A stretch of 20,468 nucleotides of DNA, taken from positions 7,167-27,634 of the forward strand of contig DHQV01000052.1 in the NCBI GenBank assembly GCA_002408185.1. The letters are read 5' to 3'. The notes beneath the pieces are model-generated. The model saw only the letters and a program-made list of their open reading frames with translations. It did no database searches and was not told the origin of the DNA. Positions within the stretch are counted from its first letter, which is position 1; every line of letters starts with the position of its first letter. A program made the position numbers and the translations under genes. Source of the DNA: Deltaproteobacteria bacterium UBA5329. GTDB taxonomy: Bacteria; Desulfobacterota; Syntrophorhabdia; Syntrophorhabdales; Syntrophorhabdaceae. Below, in pieces: positions 1-6,645 of the stretch.

Positions 1-2
1 CC

Positions 3-1367
3 GGAACGAGCGAAAGCTATACATATCTGCCGGAGGAACTCAGAGCATATTCCTCCGATCTTGACACTAACGGGCAGTGGATCTACAATCCCGAGTACAA
101 TTATGTCTGGGTCCCGACGGTGATCATGGTGGGCACGTGGTCTCCCTACCGTCACGGCCGGTGGGCATGGATACGCGGCAGCTATGTGTGGGTAGGATAC
201 GAGCCCTGGGGTTGGGTGCCATATCATTACGGGCGATGGGTGCATGACCGCCGTGCCGGCTGGTGCTGGGTGCCGCCGAAACACCGGGACGTCAGGTGGG
301 AGCCCGCACACGTGGCATGGGTCAATTCGTCGCGGCACATCGGCTGGGTCCCCTTGGCCCCGGGTGAGCGTTATGACCGCCGCAGCGCGCCTGTCATCCA
401 ACAGACCAATGTCTACAATACCACCTACAAGAATGTAACGGTCGAAAGATCCTACAGGAACGCTTCCGTTGTAAATTCGATGGTCACCGTGGAGCGCGAC
501 CGCATGCTGCGCCAGAAAACGCCGCCGGTGGCCGCACCGAAACCGGGGCCGGCTATGTTCAAAAAGGTAAGCCTCCCGTCAACGGTGACGCCGGCCCGGA
601 CACAAAGCGGCCTGACAGGCAGGCAAAACCCGGGCAGAAGTGTCCCGCCGGCTGAACGGGAAACCGTTACATCCCGGCCAACGCCACTATCGAAGGATAT
701 CCAGACCAGAAATTCTTCAGCGCATGCCCCGACAAGCCCCCAACCTAAACCCCCGGTAGGGACCCAGCAGTTATCGGATACATCCCTGAATTCCCGTGTC
801 ATGAACGCTCGTTATCCAGTCAGAGATAACCCGGTAAGATCCCCGAGGCCGCCGCAGCCGACCGTCTCCAACCGGGGCATAAGCGGGCTGCACCAGGATG
901 TTTCCTTGAGCGATACTTTGAAGAAAGATGCACAGCACACTGACAATGCCGTCAGGAGGCAGCCGGTGCCAAAAAAAGCAGGCGTGCCCGAGGTTCAGAA
1001 AACACCTGCCTCTCAACCCGTTCAGACTGCCCCTCTTCGTGAAAGAATACAGACGAATACCCCTTCCCCTGCTGTAAAGGCTGAATCGAAACCGGCGGTG
1101 CCGCGGGAGCCGGGTCACAGGTATGGCCCGGCGGGCACGCCCCCGGCACTGGGAGCAACGACGGCAGTTCCTCAACGCGGGCTACGGGGTAACATCCCTC
1201 AAGAGACAACGACAATACGGCCGCGCAGTGTCAACGGTGGAGAAAAAGCCGCTCCCGGAGGTCGTCCTAAACCGCAGGCGGGGCCTCCGGAGAAAAACAC
1301 CCGGACGGAGCAGCCGGTGAAAAATGATGCGCGTCCCGGGCCGGATAAGAACAAACCGCAGGCATGA
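3..1367 (+). CDS. DUF6600 domain protein, 5' end outside the window
   Basis: The reading frame is open from base 3 with no start codon needed, so the gene begins before the window; 454 residues are visible. Roughly the first 120 residues are very rich in Trp, Tyr and Gly, with repeated units such as YEPWGWVPYHYGRW and a closing HIGWVPLAPGE, the pattern known for DUF6600 proteins. The remaining ~330 residues are Pro-, Arg-, Thr- and Gln-rich with no recognisable fold and look disordered. Family members are usually exported or envelope-associated; the signal peptide would lie upstream and cannot be seen. A FecR-domain gene follows after 39 bases, suggesting a two-gene envelope unit. The first ATG inside the window (about position 126) is internal and should not be taken as the start. 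Biochemical function is unknown. Confidence 0.8.
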   Translation, partial: GTSESYTYLPEELRAYSSDLDTNGQWIYNPEYNYVWVPTVIMVGTWSPYRHGRWAWIRGSYVWVGYEPWGWVPYHYGRWVHDRRAGWCWVPPKHRDVRWEPAHVAWVNSSRHIGWVPLAPGERYDRRSAPVIQQTNVYNTTYKNVTVERSYRNASVVNSMVTVERDRMLRQKTPPVAAPKPGPAMFKKVSLPSTVTPARTQSGLTGRQNPGRSVPPAERETVTSRPTPLSKDIQTRNSSAHAPTSPQPKPPVGTQQLSDTSLNSRVMNARYPVRDNPVRSPRPPQPTVSNRGISGLHQDVSLSDTLKKDAQHTDNAVRRQPVPKKAGVPEVQKTPASQPVQTAPLRERIQTNTPSPAVKAESKPAVPREPGHRYGPAGTPPALGATTAVPQRGLRGNIPQETTTIRPRSVNGGEKAAPGGRPKPQAGPPEKNTRTEQPVKNDARPGPDKNKPQA

Positions 1368-1406
1368 AGGTGGAGTTGACCTTGTAAACAGGCAGGGGAA
1401 TGACGT

Positions 1407-2387
1407 GTGATCAGAAAAAAAGAATGCTACAATAAGCGGACAATGAACAAGGCGTTACGATCCATCCTGATCTTCTTTATCCTGCTGGTGGCATCGCCGG
1501 AGGTCATCGCGGCACTGCGGGGCGCTTTATCCATCAATTCCATCGAAGGACATGTCGACCATATCCCTGCGGTCTCGGGGCGGGTTCTCAGGGCAAAGCC
1601 CAACACATCCCTCAAGGAAGGAGATGCCGTCGGTGTCCCGGGGCCGGGGAATGCCGAGGTTTTTATTCGCGACGGAAGCATTATCCGGATAGGCGAAAGA
1701 AGCCGGTTGAAGGTACTGTCCATCGAAAATGACGCGGTCCAGTTCTTTTTAGAGAGCGGCCGGGCATATGTGAAATATTCGGGTCGCCAGGGACATCCCC
1801 TTTTTCTCAACAGCCCATCGGCTCGGCTTGATGCGCATGATCCAACAATATTCCGGGCGGATATAACCCCTTCCGGCGATACCGAAGTGTCTGTGTACTC
1901 GGGCCAGTTGTACGCAGCACAGCCCGAAGGAAGGATGACTATCGTAGCGGGGACGCGGCTTGTCATGAAGAAAGACGGCGGGCCCCCTGTTTACACGACG
2001 AACCGGCCGGCCGATGCCTGGGATGAATGGAACAGGAAGAAGGAGGGGCCTCAACCGGGCATACCGGGACCGTCTTCGGACAACAACCAGCCAGCCGCAG
2101 GCAATGCACCGCCTCCCGCCGCATACCCGGAGCCGCCCGCGGTCCTCGACCGCAGTTATGTCTATGTTGCTCCCGTGCCGTACTGGGGTTATTCATATTA
2201 CTATTATCCATGGGGATACCGCCCTTATCCGTGGCACTGGTATGGCCCGTATTACCGGGGATTAAGACCCCGTCCATGGTATGGCCCCTATTATCATGGA
2301 TACCGCGGGCACCTGTATGGTCCGGGCCCCTATCCGTACCGCAGGGCACCCCATGGTTCCGCCCCCTATCGCCACTACAGGCGCTAA
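1407..2387 (+). CDS. Secreted FecR-domain protein with Tyr/Pro/Gly-rich tail
   Basis: 326 residues. A basic N-terminus is followed by a hydrophobic stretch (RSILIFFILLVASPEVIAA), a convincing signal peptide. Residues about 45-190 match the FecR fold: periodic beta-strand segments such as EGDAVGVPGPGNAEVFIRDG and IIRIGERSRLKVLSI, then VSVYSGQLYAAQPEG. In classical systems FecR is an anti-sigma or signal-transducing periplasmic domain, but many stand-alone FecR proteins like this one have no sigma factor neighbour and unknown ligands. The last ~80 residues are Tyr/Trp/Pro/Gly/Arg-rich repeats (YGPYY type). The GTG at 1407 is preferred because AGGGGAA (1394-1400) sits at good distance; an ATG at 1443 also gives an intact signal peptide but has a poorly spaced ribosome site. 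It is probably co-transcribed with the DUF6600 gene upstream. Confidence 0.8.
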   Translation: MIRKKECYNKRTMNKALRSILIFFILLVASPEVIAALRGALSINSIEGHVDHIPAVSGRVLRAKPNTSLKEGDAVGVPGPGNAEVFIRDGSIIRIGERSRLKVLSIENDAVQFFLESGRAYVKYSGRQGHPLFLNSPSARLDAHDPTIFRADITPSGDTEVSVYSGQLYAAQPEGRMTIVAGTRLVMKKDGGPPVYTTNRPADAWDEWNRKKEGPQPGIPGPSSDNNQPAAGNAPPPAAYPEPPAVLDRSYVYVAPVPYWGYSYYYYPWGYRPYPWHWYGPYYRGLRPRPWYGPYYHGYRGHLYGPGPYPYRRAPHGSAPYRHYRR

Positions 2388-2401
2388 GTGAGCAGAATAC
2401 G

Positions 2402-2430
2402 TTGAAAAAATAAGCTTTTTCTGTTATTGT
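2402..2430 (+). promoter_or_regulatory. Possible sigma-70 promoter for rlmN
   Basis: TTGAAA (2402-2407) and TATTGT (2425-2430) are separated by 17 bases, 46 bases upstream of the rlmN ATG. The -10 box matches only 4 of 6 consensus bases, so this is a moderate prediction. The AT-rich stretch GAAAAA...TTTTTC between the boxes can form a weak hairpin and could alternatively belong to the end of the preceding transcript. Confidence 0.4.
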
Positions 2431-2476
2431 ATCGCTGTTCGGTCGGTCATAGCCAACACCGGAGAGCTGCTAAATA

Positions 2477-3571
2477 ATGGAAGATTTTTTCGGTTTCACC
2501 CTTTCGAACCTCGAAGCTAAGATAGGTGCGCTTGGCAAGGAGAAGTACCGCGCTCGCCAGCTCTTCCGCTGGATCTATAATCTGGGAAACCTTGATTTCC
2601 ATGAAATGACAAACATCCCGAAGGGATTGCGCACGGTCTTTTCGGAGATGTTATCCCTCGAACTCATGCCGATAAGCGGGGAGTACCCCTCCACTGACGG
2701 TTCGGTTAAGCTCGCATTTACGGCGGGGGACGGGGAGGTGATCGAAAGCGTCATTATGCCTGAAAAGAACCGTGCGACGCTGTGTATATCAACCCAGATC
2801 GGCTGCCGTATGGGATGTAAATTTTGTGTAACCGGAAAAATAGGCTTCCGGCGAAACTTAAGCACAGGCGAGATCGTAGGGCAGGTCATGACCGTACGGG
2901 AATACCTGAAGAAAAAGGGACAGGACCCCGTAACCAATATTGTCTTCATGGGGATGGGGGAGCCAATGGACAATAGCGAGAATGTGCTGGCGGCGCTCGA
3001 TATCCTTAAGGACCAGAATGGTCTGGATTTCTCGCACAGAAAAATAACCATTTCCTCGGTCGGACTTATCGATGGGCTGAAAATGCTCGATGCAAAATCG
3101 GCAGTCATAGCTATCTCACTCAACGCTGCCGATGATGATACTCGGTCCATGCTCATGCCCATCAACAGGCTGTATCCGATCGGCGAGATCATGGATTTTG
3201 CCAGGAATTTTAAAGGTACGAAAAGGACCAGGATCACATTCGAATATATCCTGATCAGGGGGGTCAACGATTCACTCGAAGATGCGCGGCGCCTGGCTGA
3301 CCTGTTGAAAGACATAAAGTGCAAGATCAACCTGATACCGTATAACGTATCGGAATACACCGAGTTCGAGAGGCCGGACAGAGCTGATATAGACAGGTTC
3401 CACCAGTATCTTCTCGACCGGTATTATACGGTCATTATCCGTGATTCACGCGGCCAGGATGTATCAGCGGCCTGCGGCCAGCTCGGGATGAGCTACCTGG
3501 ATGAAGCCACGTCGTCGCATGCACCGTTCTTACGTAAAAAAAGACCATCGGCTCCCGAGGTGTTATCATGA
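2477..3571 (+). CDS. rlmN: Dual-specificity 23S rRNA/tRNA adenine-C2 methyltransferase RlmN
   Basis: 364 residues, normal family length. Radical-SAM enzyme that methylates C2 of A2503 in 23S rRNA (and A37 of some tRNAs in E. coli). The [4Fe-4S] motif CRMGCKFC is present with cysteines 110, 114 and 117. The two further cysteines of the RlmN mechanism are also present: C103 (in TLCISTQIGC) and C333 (in AACGQL), corresponding to E. coli C118 and C355. GMGEPMDN (SAM-binding GGEP-like motif) is near residue 160. The N-terminal accessory domain ends with the typical RQLFRWIY segment. Start at the ATG at 2477 with GGAG about 10 bases upstream. The stop overlaps the ATG of the next gene (ATGA), implying translational coupling. 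Confidence 0.96.
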   Translation: MEDFFGFTLSNLEAKIGALGKEKYRARQLFRWIYNLGNLDFHEMTNIPKGLRTVFSEMLSLELMPISGEYPSTDGSVKLAFTAGDGEVIESVIMPEKNRATLCISTQIGCRMGCKFCVTGKIGFRRNLSTGEIVGQVMTVREYLKKKGQDPVTNIVFMGMGEPMDNSENVLAALDILKDQNGLDFSHRKITISSVGLIDGLKMLDAKSAVIAISLNAADDDTRSMLMPINRLYPIGEIMDFARNFKGTKRTRITFEYILIRGVNDSLEDARRLADLLKDIKCKINLIPYNVSEYTEFERPDRADIDRFHQYLLDRYYTVIIRDSRGQDVSAACGQLGMSYLDEATSSHAPFLRKKRPSAPEVLS

Positions 3572-4071
3572 ACCGCATGAACGGCAGGCTTCCCGCCTAC
3601 AAAAAATCTTTTTTTATGAGCCCGAATAGACCCGACGGGCTTAAGCTCCAGATGTTCTATGAGGACGGCACCGTTTACTGCGATCTTTTCGTCGACAACC
3701 GTTTCGAAGGGTATGCCGATGTCCTCCACGGAGGCATGATCTTCGGGATCCTCGATACCATGGTGTGGTACGTAATATTCATGCGTTCAAAAAAGATAGC
3801 GATGACCCGCAAGGTCGACATGGAATTCATGAAACCCGTCATGTGCAGCACCCGCTACCGGGCGATGAGCAAACTGACCAGGATCGAAGAGAAAAATATA
3901 TACGCCACGGCGTGGATCGAAGATGACTCCGGCGAGGTCTACTCCCGGATCCACGCGACGTTCCGGGAAGGCAAGAACTTCGATGTACCCGCTTTCATCG
4001 ACCGCTTCGATTTTTCAAACACGACGCCGGCAATCAGGGATTATTTCCTGTCCCTCCTTGGTGCCAAATAA
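3568..4071 (+). CDS. Hotdog-fold (PaaI-like) thioesterase family protein
   Basis: 167 residues. The central segment HGGMIFGILDTMVWY (H54, G55, G56, D63) is the signature turn and helix of hotdog-fold acyl-CoA thioesterases of the PaaI/YbgC-like group. The following strands (TRKVDMEFMKPV, then ATAWIEDDSGEVYSRIHATF) fit the usual beta-sheet pattern. Such enzymes hydrolyse acyl-CoA or acyl-ACP thioesters; the substrate cannot be read from sequence. The ATG overlaps the rlmN stop by four bases, so translation is probably coupled, but a functional link with rRNA methylation is not evident. No ribosome site was needed to choose the start; a second ATG three codons in is an alternative. Confidence 0.8.
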   Translation: MNRMNGRLPAYKKSFFMSPNRPDGLKLQMFYEDGTVYCDLFVDNRFEGYADVLHGGMIFGILDTMVWYVIFMRSKKIAMTRKVDMEFMKPVMCSTRYRAMSKLTRIEEKNIYATAWIEDDSGEVYSRIHATFREGKNFDVPAFIDRFDFSNTTPAIRDYFLSLLGAK

Positions 4072-4076
4072 CTTCT

Positions 4077-4119
4077 CCCCGCCGTCATTGTGGCCTCCAG
4101 GTTCCGAATGACGATGGGG
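4077..4119. repeat. REP-like imperfect palindrome
   Basis: CCCCGCCGTCATT (4077-4089) faces AATGACGATGGGG (4107-4119), forming a 13-bp stem with two weak pairs around a 17-base loop. It starts six bases after the thioesterase stop and has no U-tract, so it resembles a REP-type palindrome that may stabilise the 3' end of the rlmN transcript. The word CCGCCGTCAT recurs at about 4985. Confidence 0.55.
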
Positions 4120-4127
4120 GTGTATGC

Positions 4128-4155
4128 TTGACAAAAGAAAAAGCTGTGCTACACT
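4128..4155 (+). promoter_or_regulatory. Strong sigma-70-type promoter for a small RNA
   Basis: A perfect TTGACA (4128-4133) is followed after 16 bases by TACACT (4150-4155), which is preceded by the extended -10 dinucleotide TG with one base spacing (4147-4148). Transcription would begin near 4161. No coding frame of gene length follows on this strand, but a structured segment and terminator do. Confidence 0.6.
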
Positions 4156-4160
4156 TCCAA

Positions 4161-4356
4161 TAGTGCTATTCCGACCCGAGCGCTCAAGACCGCTGCCGGC
4201 CCGAGTCTGAAAAAAACTGGTAGCGGAAAACGGGGTTGGTCGACCGGGATCAGCGGTACACGCAAAAGTACAGGAATAGCCTCTCAAAGGCCTTGACAGT
4301 CGCTCCGGGTGAAAACATTTACTCGTCTGATAACGACCTGTCAAGGCTTCTTTTTT
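4161..4356 (+). ncRNA. Putative stand-alone structured small RNA, unassigned family
   Basis: About 195 nt between a promoter and an intrinsic terminator, in the gap between convergent genes. Domain 1 (4165-4280) is closed by GCTATTCC (4165-4172) pairing with GGAATAGC (4273-4280). After a nearly symmetrical internal loop of about 16 and 15 bases, ACCGCTG (4189-4195) pairs with CAGCGGT (4251-4257), followed by CCGG/CCGG and CCCG/CGGG. An alternative inner stem pairs CCGCTGCC with GGTAGCGG. Domain 2 is the terminator hairpin. A long rod with a large central bubble is reminiscent of 6S RNA, but I see no diagnostic 6S, SRP, tmRNA or RNase P sequence motif, and a regulatory sRNA is equally possible. 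Because the downstream gene is on the other strand, a riboswitch role is unlikely. Confidence 0.5.
4290..4356 (+). terminator. Rho-independent terminator of the small RNA
   Basis: GCCTTGACAGTCG (4290-4302) pairs with CGACCTGTCAAGGC (4334-4347) with a single bulged C, and the stem is followed directly by TTCTTTTTT (4348-4356). The intervening 31 bases can form a small inner hairpin (GTGAAA/TTTAC). A second T-run follows at about 4361. It is also well placed to stop read-through from rlmN. Confidence 0.75.
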
Positions 4357-4501
4357 CCGGGTTTTTTTATGATCGATCCCTATTCCCTGACCATCATATA
4401 AAATTGAACTATGGAGAGTGTACGCACCGGCCTCGAAATATACCTCGTGACCTCCCTTGCCGCCATGGTCTTCAGGACGGCAGGCTTCATGTAACCTGGA
4501 A

Positions 4502-4933
4502 CTATTCTTTTAAGAGCTCCCGGACGATCTGCCGGTCAGGGTCGGGGAAGCTATACCCTGGCAGGTCTTCGGGTTTCACCCACGCTATCTCGTCGTGGTC
4601 GGTGAGGGAGATATCGCCCGATATATATTCGGCCTGATACGCGTACAGAACGATCGCAGTCTGGCAGTTAATGATATGTTTCCGGGATGATATGAGACGT
4701 CCCACTGATATTGTGATACCAAGCTCCTCGAGTATCTCGCGCTTCAGACACTCCTCGAGGGTTTCGTTATCCTCCAGCTTTCCTCCGGGAAATTCCCAGT
4801 GATATCCCATGTAAGCGTGCTTTCTCCGGGCGATCAGGATTCGGTCATCTTTTTCAATAACTGCAGCAGTAACGGGAAGGTAATCGGGGTCGTGCATCAT
4901 CATATCGTAACACAGAAACGTTTCAAGTTTCAT
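4502..4933 (-). CDS. NUDIX hydrolase, MutT-like
   Basis: 143 residues, typical single-domain length. A complete NUDIX box spans residues 51-73: G51, E57, then REILEELGI with R65, E66, E69 and E70, the metal-binding glutamates. It is preceded by HWEFPGG, the pattern seen in MutT-type (d)NTP pyrophosphohydrolases. The likely role is hydrolysis of a nucleoside diphosphate derivative, possibly sanitising oxidised dGTP, but substrates in this family cannot be told from sequence. The start is uncertain: ATG at 4933 lies inside a TGAAAC-type short repeat without a clear ribosome site, and Met-11 to Met-13 (about 4903-4897) would also leave the whole fold intact. The gene upstream on the same strand encodes an endonuclease Q-like DNA-repair protein, which fits a nucleotide-pool/DNA damage theme. 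Confidence 0.85.
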   Translation of the reverse strand: MKLETFLCYDMMMHDPDYLPVTAAVIEKDDRILIARRKHAYMGYHWEFPGGKLEDNETLEECLKREILEELGITISVGRLISSRKHIINCQTAIVLYAYQAEYISGDISLTDHDEIAWVKPEDLPGYSFPDPDRQIVRELLKE

Positions 4934-4943
4934 GTTTCAAGTT
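4919..4943. repeat. Short degenerate tandem repeat at mutT start
   Basis: On the minus strand this reads as words of seven to eight bases, AACTTGAAACATGAAACTTG, overlapping the proposed start of the NUDIX gene. Similar low-complexity heptamer blocks occur at two other gene edges in this window (6311-6330 and 12649-12676). Confidence 0.5.
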
Positions 4944-4984
4944 AAAAACCTACCCCACCATCGTTCCGCGCCCGGCCCTACCAC

Positions 4985-5060
4985 CCGCCGTCATCCCGGC
5001 ACTTGACACCTGGATGACGACCGAGAAGGTATTGCGGCACGGTTCCTTCGCCGGAATGAC
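4985..5060. repeat. REP-like palindromic cluster
   Basis: CGTCATCCCGGC (4989-5000) can pair locally with GGATGACG (5012-5019) or over a longer distance with GCCGGAATGAC (5050-5060). The first arm shares CCGCCGTCAT with the palindrome at 4077. It lies in the 142-base gap between the NUDIX gene and the endonuclease Q-like gene. There is no U-tract. Confidence 0.5.
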
Positions 5061-5075
5061 ACTGGTGTTTGGGAG

Positions 5076-6305
5076 CTACAACCGTATCTTTCCGTATTCC
5101 CCGTCGTATCCCGGTTCGACCGACACTCTCCGGGAACGTACGCGGTCGATCGCGTCGGCTACTGCCGGGTAGCCGGAATGGGATATGTTCTCTGCCGGAA
5201 CATTGAGAAGGATATTGAGTTCGCTCCCGAGTTTTTCGAGGAGATCGAAATAAACGCGGTTGACCTTCTTCGTCGCTGCGCCCATGCCGAAGGTTTGAGC
5301 GATTATGGTTTTCAGGGAAATAAGTGAATGATAGGGTTTTGCATTGCCGGGGATTTCATCCTGTTCCCGGTCGGCAAGTCTGAGCACTCGGCCAAGGACG
5401 CCGAGCGTCATTTTCTTTCCGCAGGCGGGGCAGCGGTCATCGCCCCTCTCCATCGTTTCCTCAGGGGACATCCTGACCTTGCAGGGCCTGTGGCCGTCGT
5501 AATGATATTTCCCTTCTTCGGGAAAGAACTCTATTGTTCCCGCAAACCCTTTTCTTGTTTTGATCGCGTGCGTCATGGCATCGAACGAAATCTCCGTGTC
5601 AAATATGTTCGCCTCCCTGCCCAATTTTTCGGGTGAGTGCGCATCGGAATTGGAGACCAGAGTCAGCGGGTCAAGCGATGACACGCGCCAGTTCATGGGA
5701 GGATCGGAAGAAAGGCCTGTTTCGACGGCATGGATATGCCCGGTCAATTCCTCGAAACATTCCTCGAGTGAATCGAAGTGAGAAGAACTGCCCAATACCG
5801 AAAAATGGGGGGTCCAGATATGTGCCGGGATAAAAAGCGCGCCGGGGCATTCCTCCATCACGATCTTGAGGAGGAGTTGAGCGTCCATGCCGAGGATAGG
5901 CCTGCCGTCGGATGATATGTTGCCGATCCTCGCAAGTCGCATCTGTAGCCTTAGAGGACCTTCCATGTCGCTGAAGAGGACAATGCAATGGACTCTTCGC
6001 GTTCTTCCCCGCTTGGAATATATGCAGCTTATCTCCGTGCTCATCAGGAAATAAATATCGGATGCGCATGACGCCGGGACCGGGATATCTTCCCGTGGCC
6101 CATCGCGAAGTACAAACAAACCGTTCCCCGTAAAATCAAGCTTGCGGCCAAGTTCCTTCAACCACCCGGGATGTATCGCATCGCCTGTCCCGACCACCGC
6201 CACCCCTTTGAGCTGTGCCCACCGCGCGAGGGTTTCCGGCGTCATGTCCCGGCTTGTCGCTATGGAATAGCGGGAATGGATATGGAAGTCGGCGAAGAAC
6301 TTCAT
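5076..6305 (-). CDS. Endonuclease Q-type PHP-domain DNA repair protein
   Basis: 409 residues. The N-terminus FADFHIHSRYSIATSRDMTP carries the PHP-domain metal motif HxH (H8, H10) and continues into VVGTGDAIHPGWL, matching the endonuclease Q family first described in Thermococcales and found sporadically in bacteria. Further PHP metal-ligand regions include PAHIWTPH and NSDAHSPEKLG. A zinc-finger-like segment follows: C275, then CPACGKK (C292, C295) and LGVLGRV, characteristic of EndoQ. The known enzyme cleaves DNA 5' of deaminated bases (hypoxanthine, uracil, xanthine) and abasic sites. These proteins are often mis-annotated as UvrD helicase or phosphotransferase. The ATG at 6305 is chosen because MKFFADFHIH begins right at the domain edge; no strong ribosome site is visible. 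It is probably transcribed toward the NUDIX gene. Confidence 0.85.
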   Translation of the reverse strand: MKFFADFHIHSRYSIATSRDMTPETLARWAQLKGVAVVGTGDAIHPGWLKELGRKLDFTGNGLFVLRDGPREDIPVPASCASDIYFLMSTEISCIYSKRGRTRRVHCIVLFSDMEGPLRLQMRLARIGNISSDGRPILGMDAQLLLKIVMEECPGALFIPAHIWTPHFSVLGSSSHFDSLEECFEELTGHIHAVETGLSSDPPMNWRVSSLDPLTLVSNSDAHSPEKLGREANIFDTEISFDAMTHAIKTRKGFAGTIEFFPEEGKYHYDGHRPCKVRMSPEETMERGDDRCPACGKKMTLGVLGRVLRLADREQDEIPGNAKPYHSLISLKTIIAQTFGMGAATKKVNRVYFDLLEKLGSELNILLNVPAENISHSGYPAVADAIDRVRSRRVSVEPGYDGEYGKIRL

Positions 6306-6645
6306 GGGACCGTAAGTCGTAAGTTGTCGGCCATAAGGAGTTTAAAGAACTTCAATACAGGCATACCATTGTCCGAAGGCTGTGTGATTGTAACACAAAA
6401 GCTTATGCACCGCGATTGTATATTGCAAAGGCGCAAGATAACGGTTATGATTTCGAGAGGTTTGCATGATTGCTATCCGATTGTCCCACAATCGTGACAA
6501 ATCGTCAAAACGCCTGAGGCGACCGAGTATGGATATCCAGCCTCGAGTTACAAATATCTTCCCCGACCGGTATTAACATGAAATTGGCATGATGGTGGCG
6601 GTTTTTGGTATAATAGGAACACCATATGATAGGAAACGGGGTTGA
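6306..6645. other. Divergent intergenic region between the EndoQ-like gene and glmM
   Basis: No convincing gene. It contains a heptamer repeat CGTAAGTCGTAAGT at the left edge (6311-6330), an operator-like dyad TGTGT...ACACA (6381-6397), a small hairpin CGCCTGAGGCG near 6511, and the glmM promoter at the right edge. The EndoQ-like gene must be transcribed leftward from somewhere in here; a clear -35/-10 pair for it was not found. Confidence 0.5.
6584..6614 (+). promoter_or_regulatory. Sigma-70-type promoter for glmM
   Basis: A perfect -10 TATAAT (6609-6614) is preceded by TTGGCA (6584-6589) with a 19-base spacer, slightly long. The predicted start lies about 25 bases before the glmM ATG. Confidence 0.55.

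Noticed and set aside
4161..4356. tRNA, tmRNA, SRP RNA or RNase P RNA in the 4.1-4.4 kb gap
   Set aside because: None of the diagnostic conserved sequences (T-loop/CCA end, tmRNA ends, SRP tetraloop region, RNase P core) could be found.
6580..6602. Sigma-54 site (TGGCAT...GG) upstream of glmM
   Set aside because: The -12 TTGC element is missing, whereas a perfect TATAAT lies just downstream.
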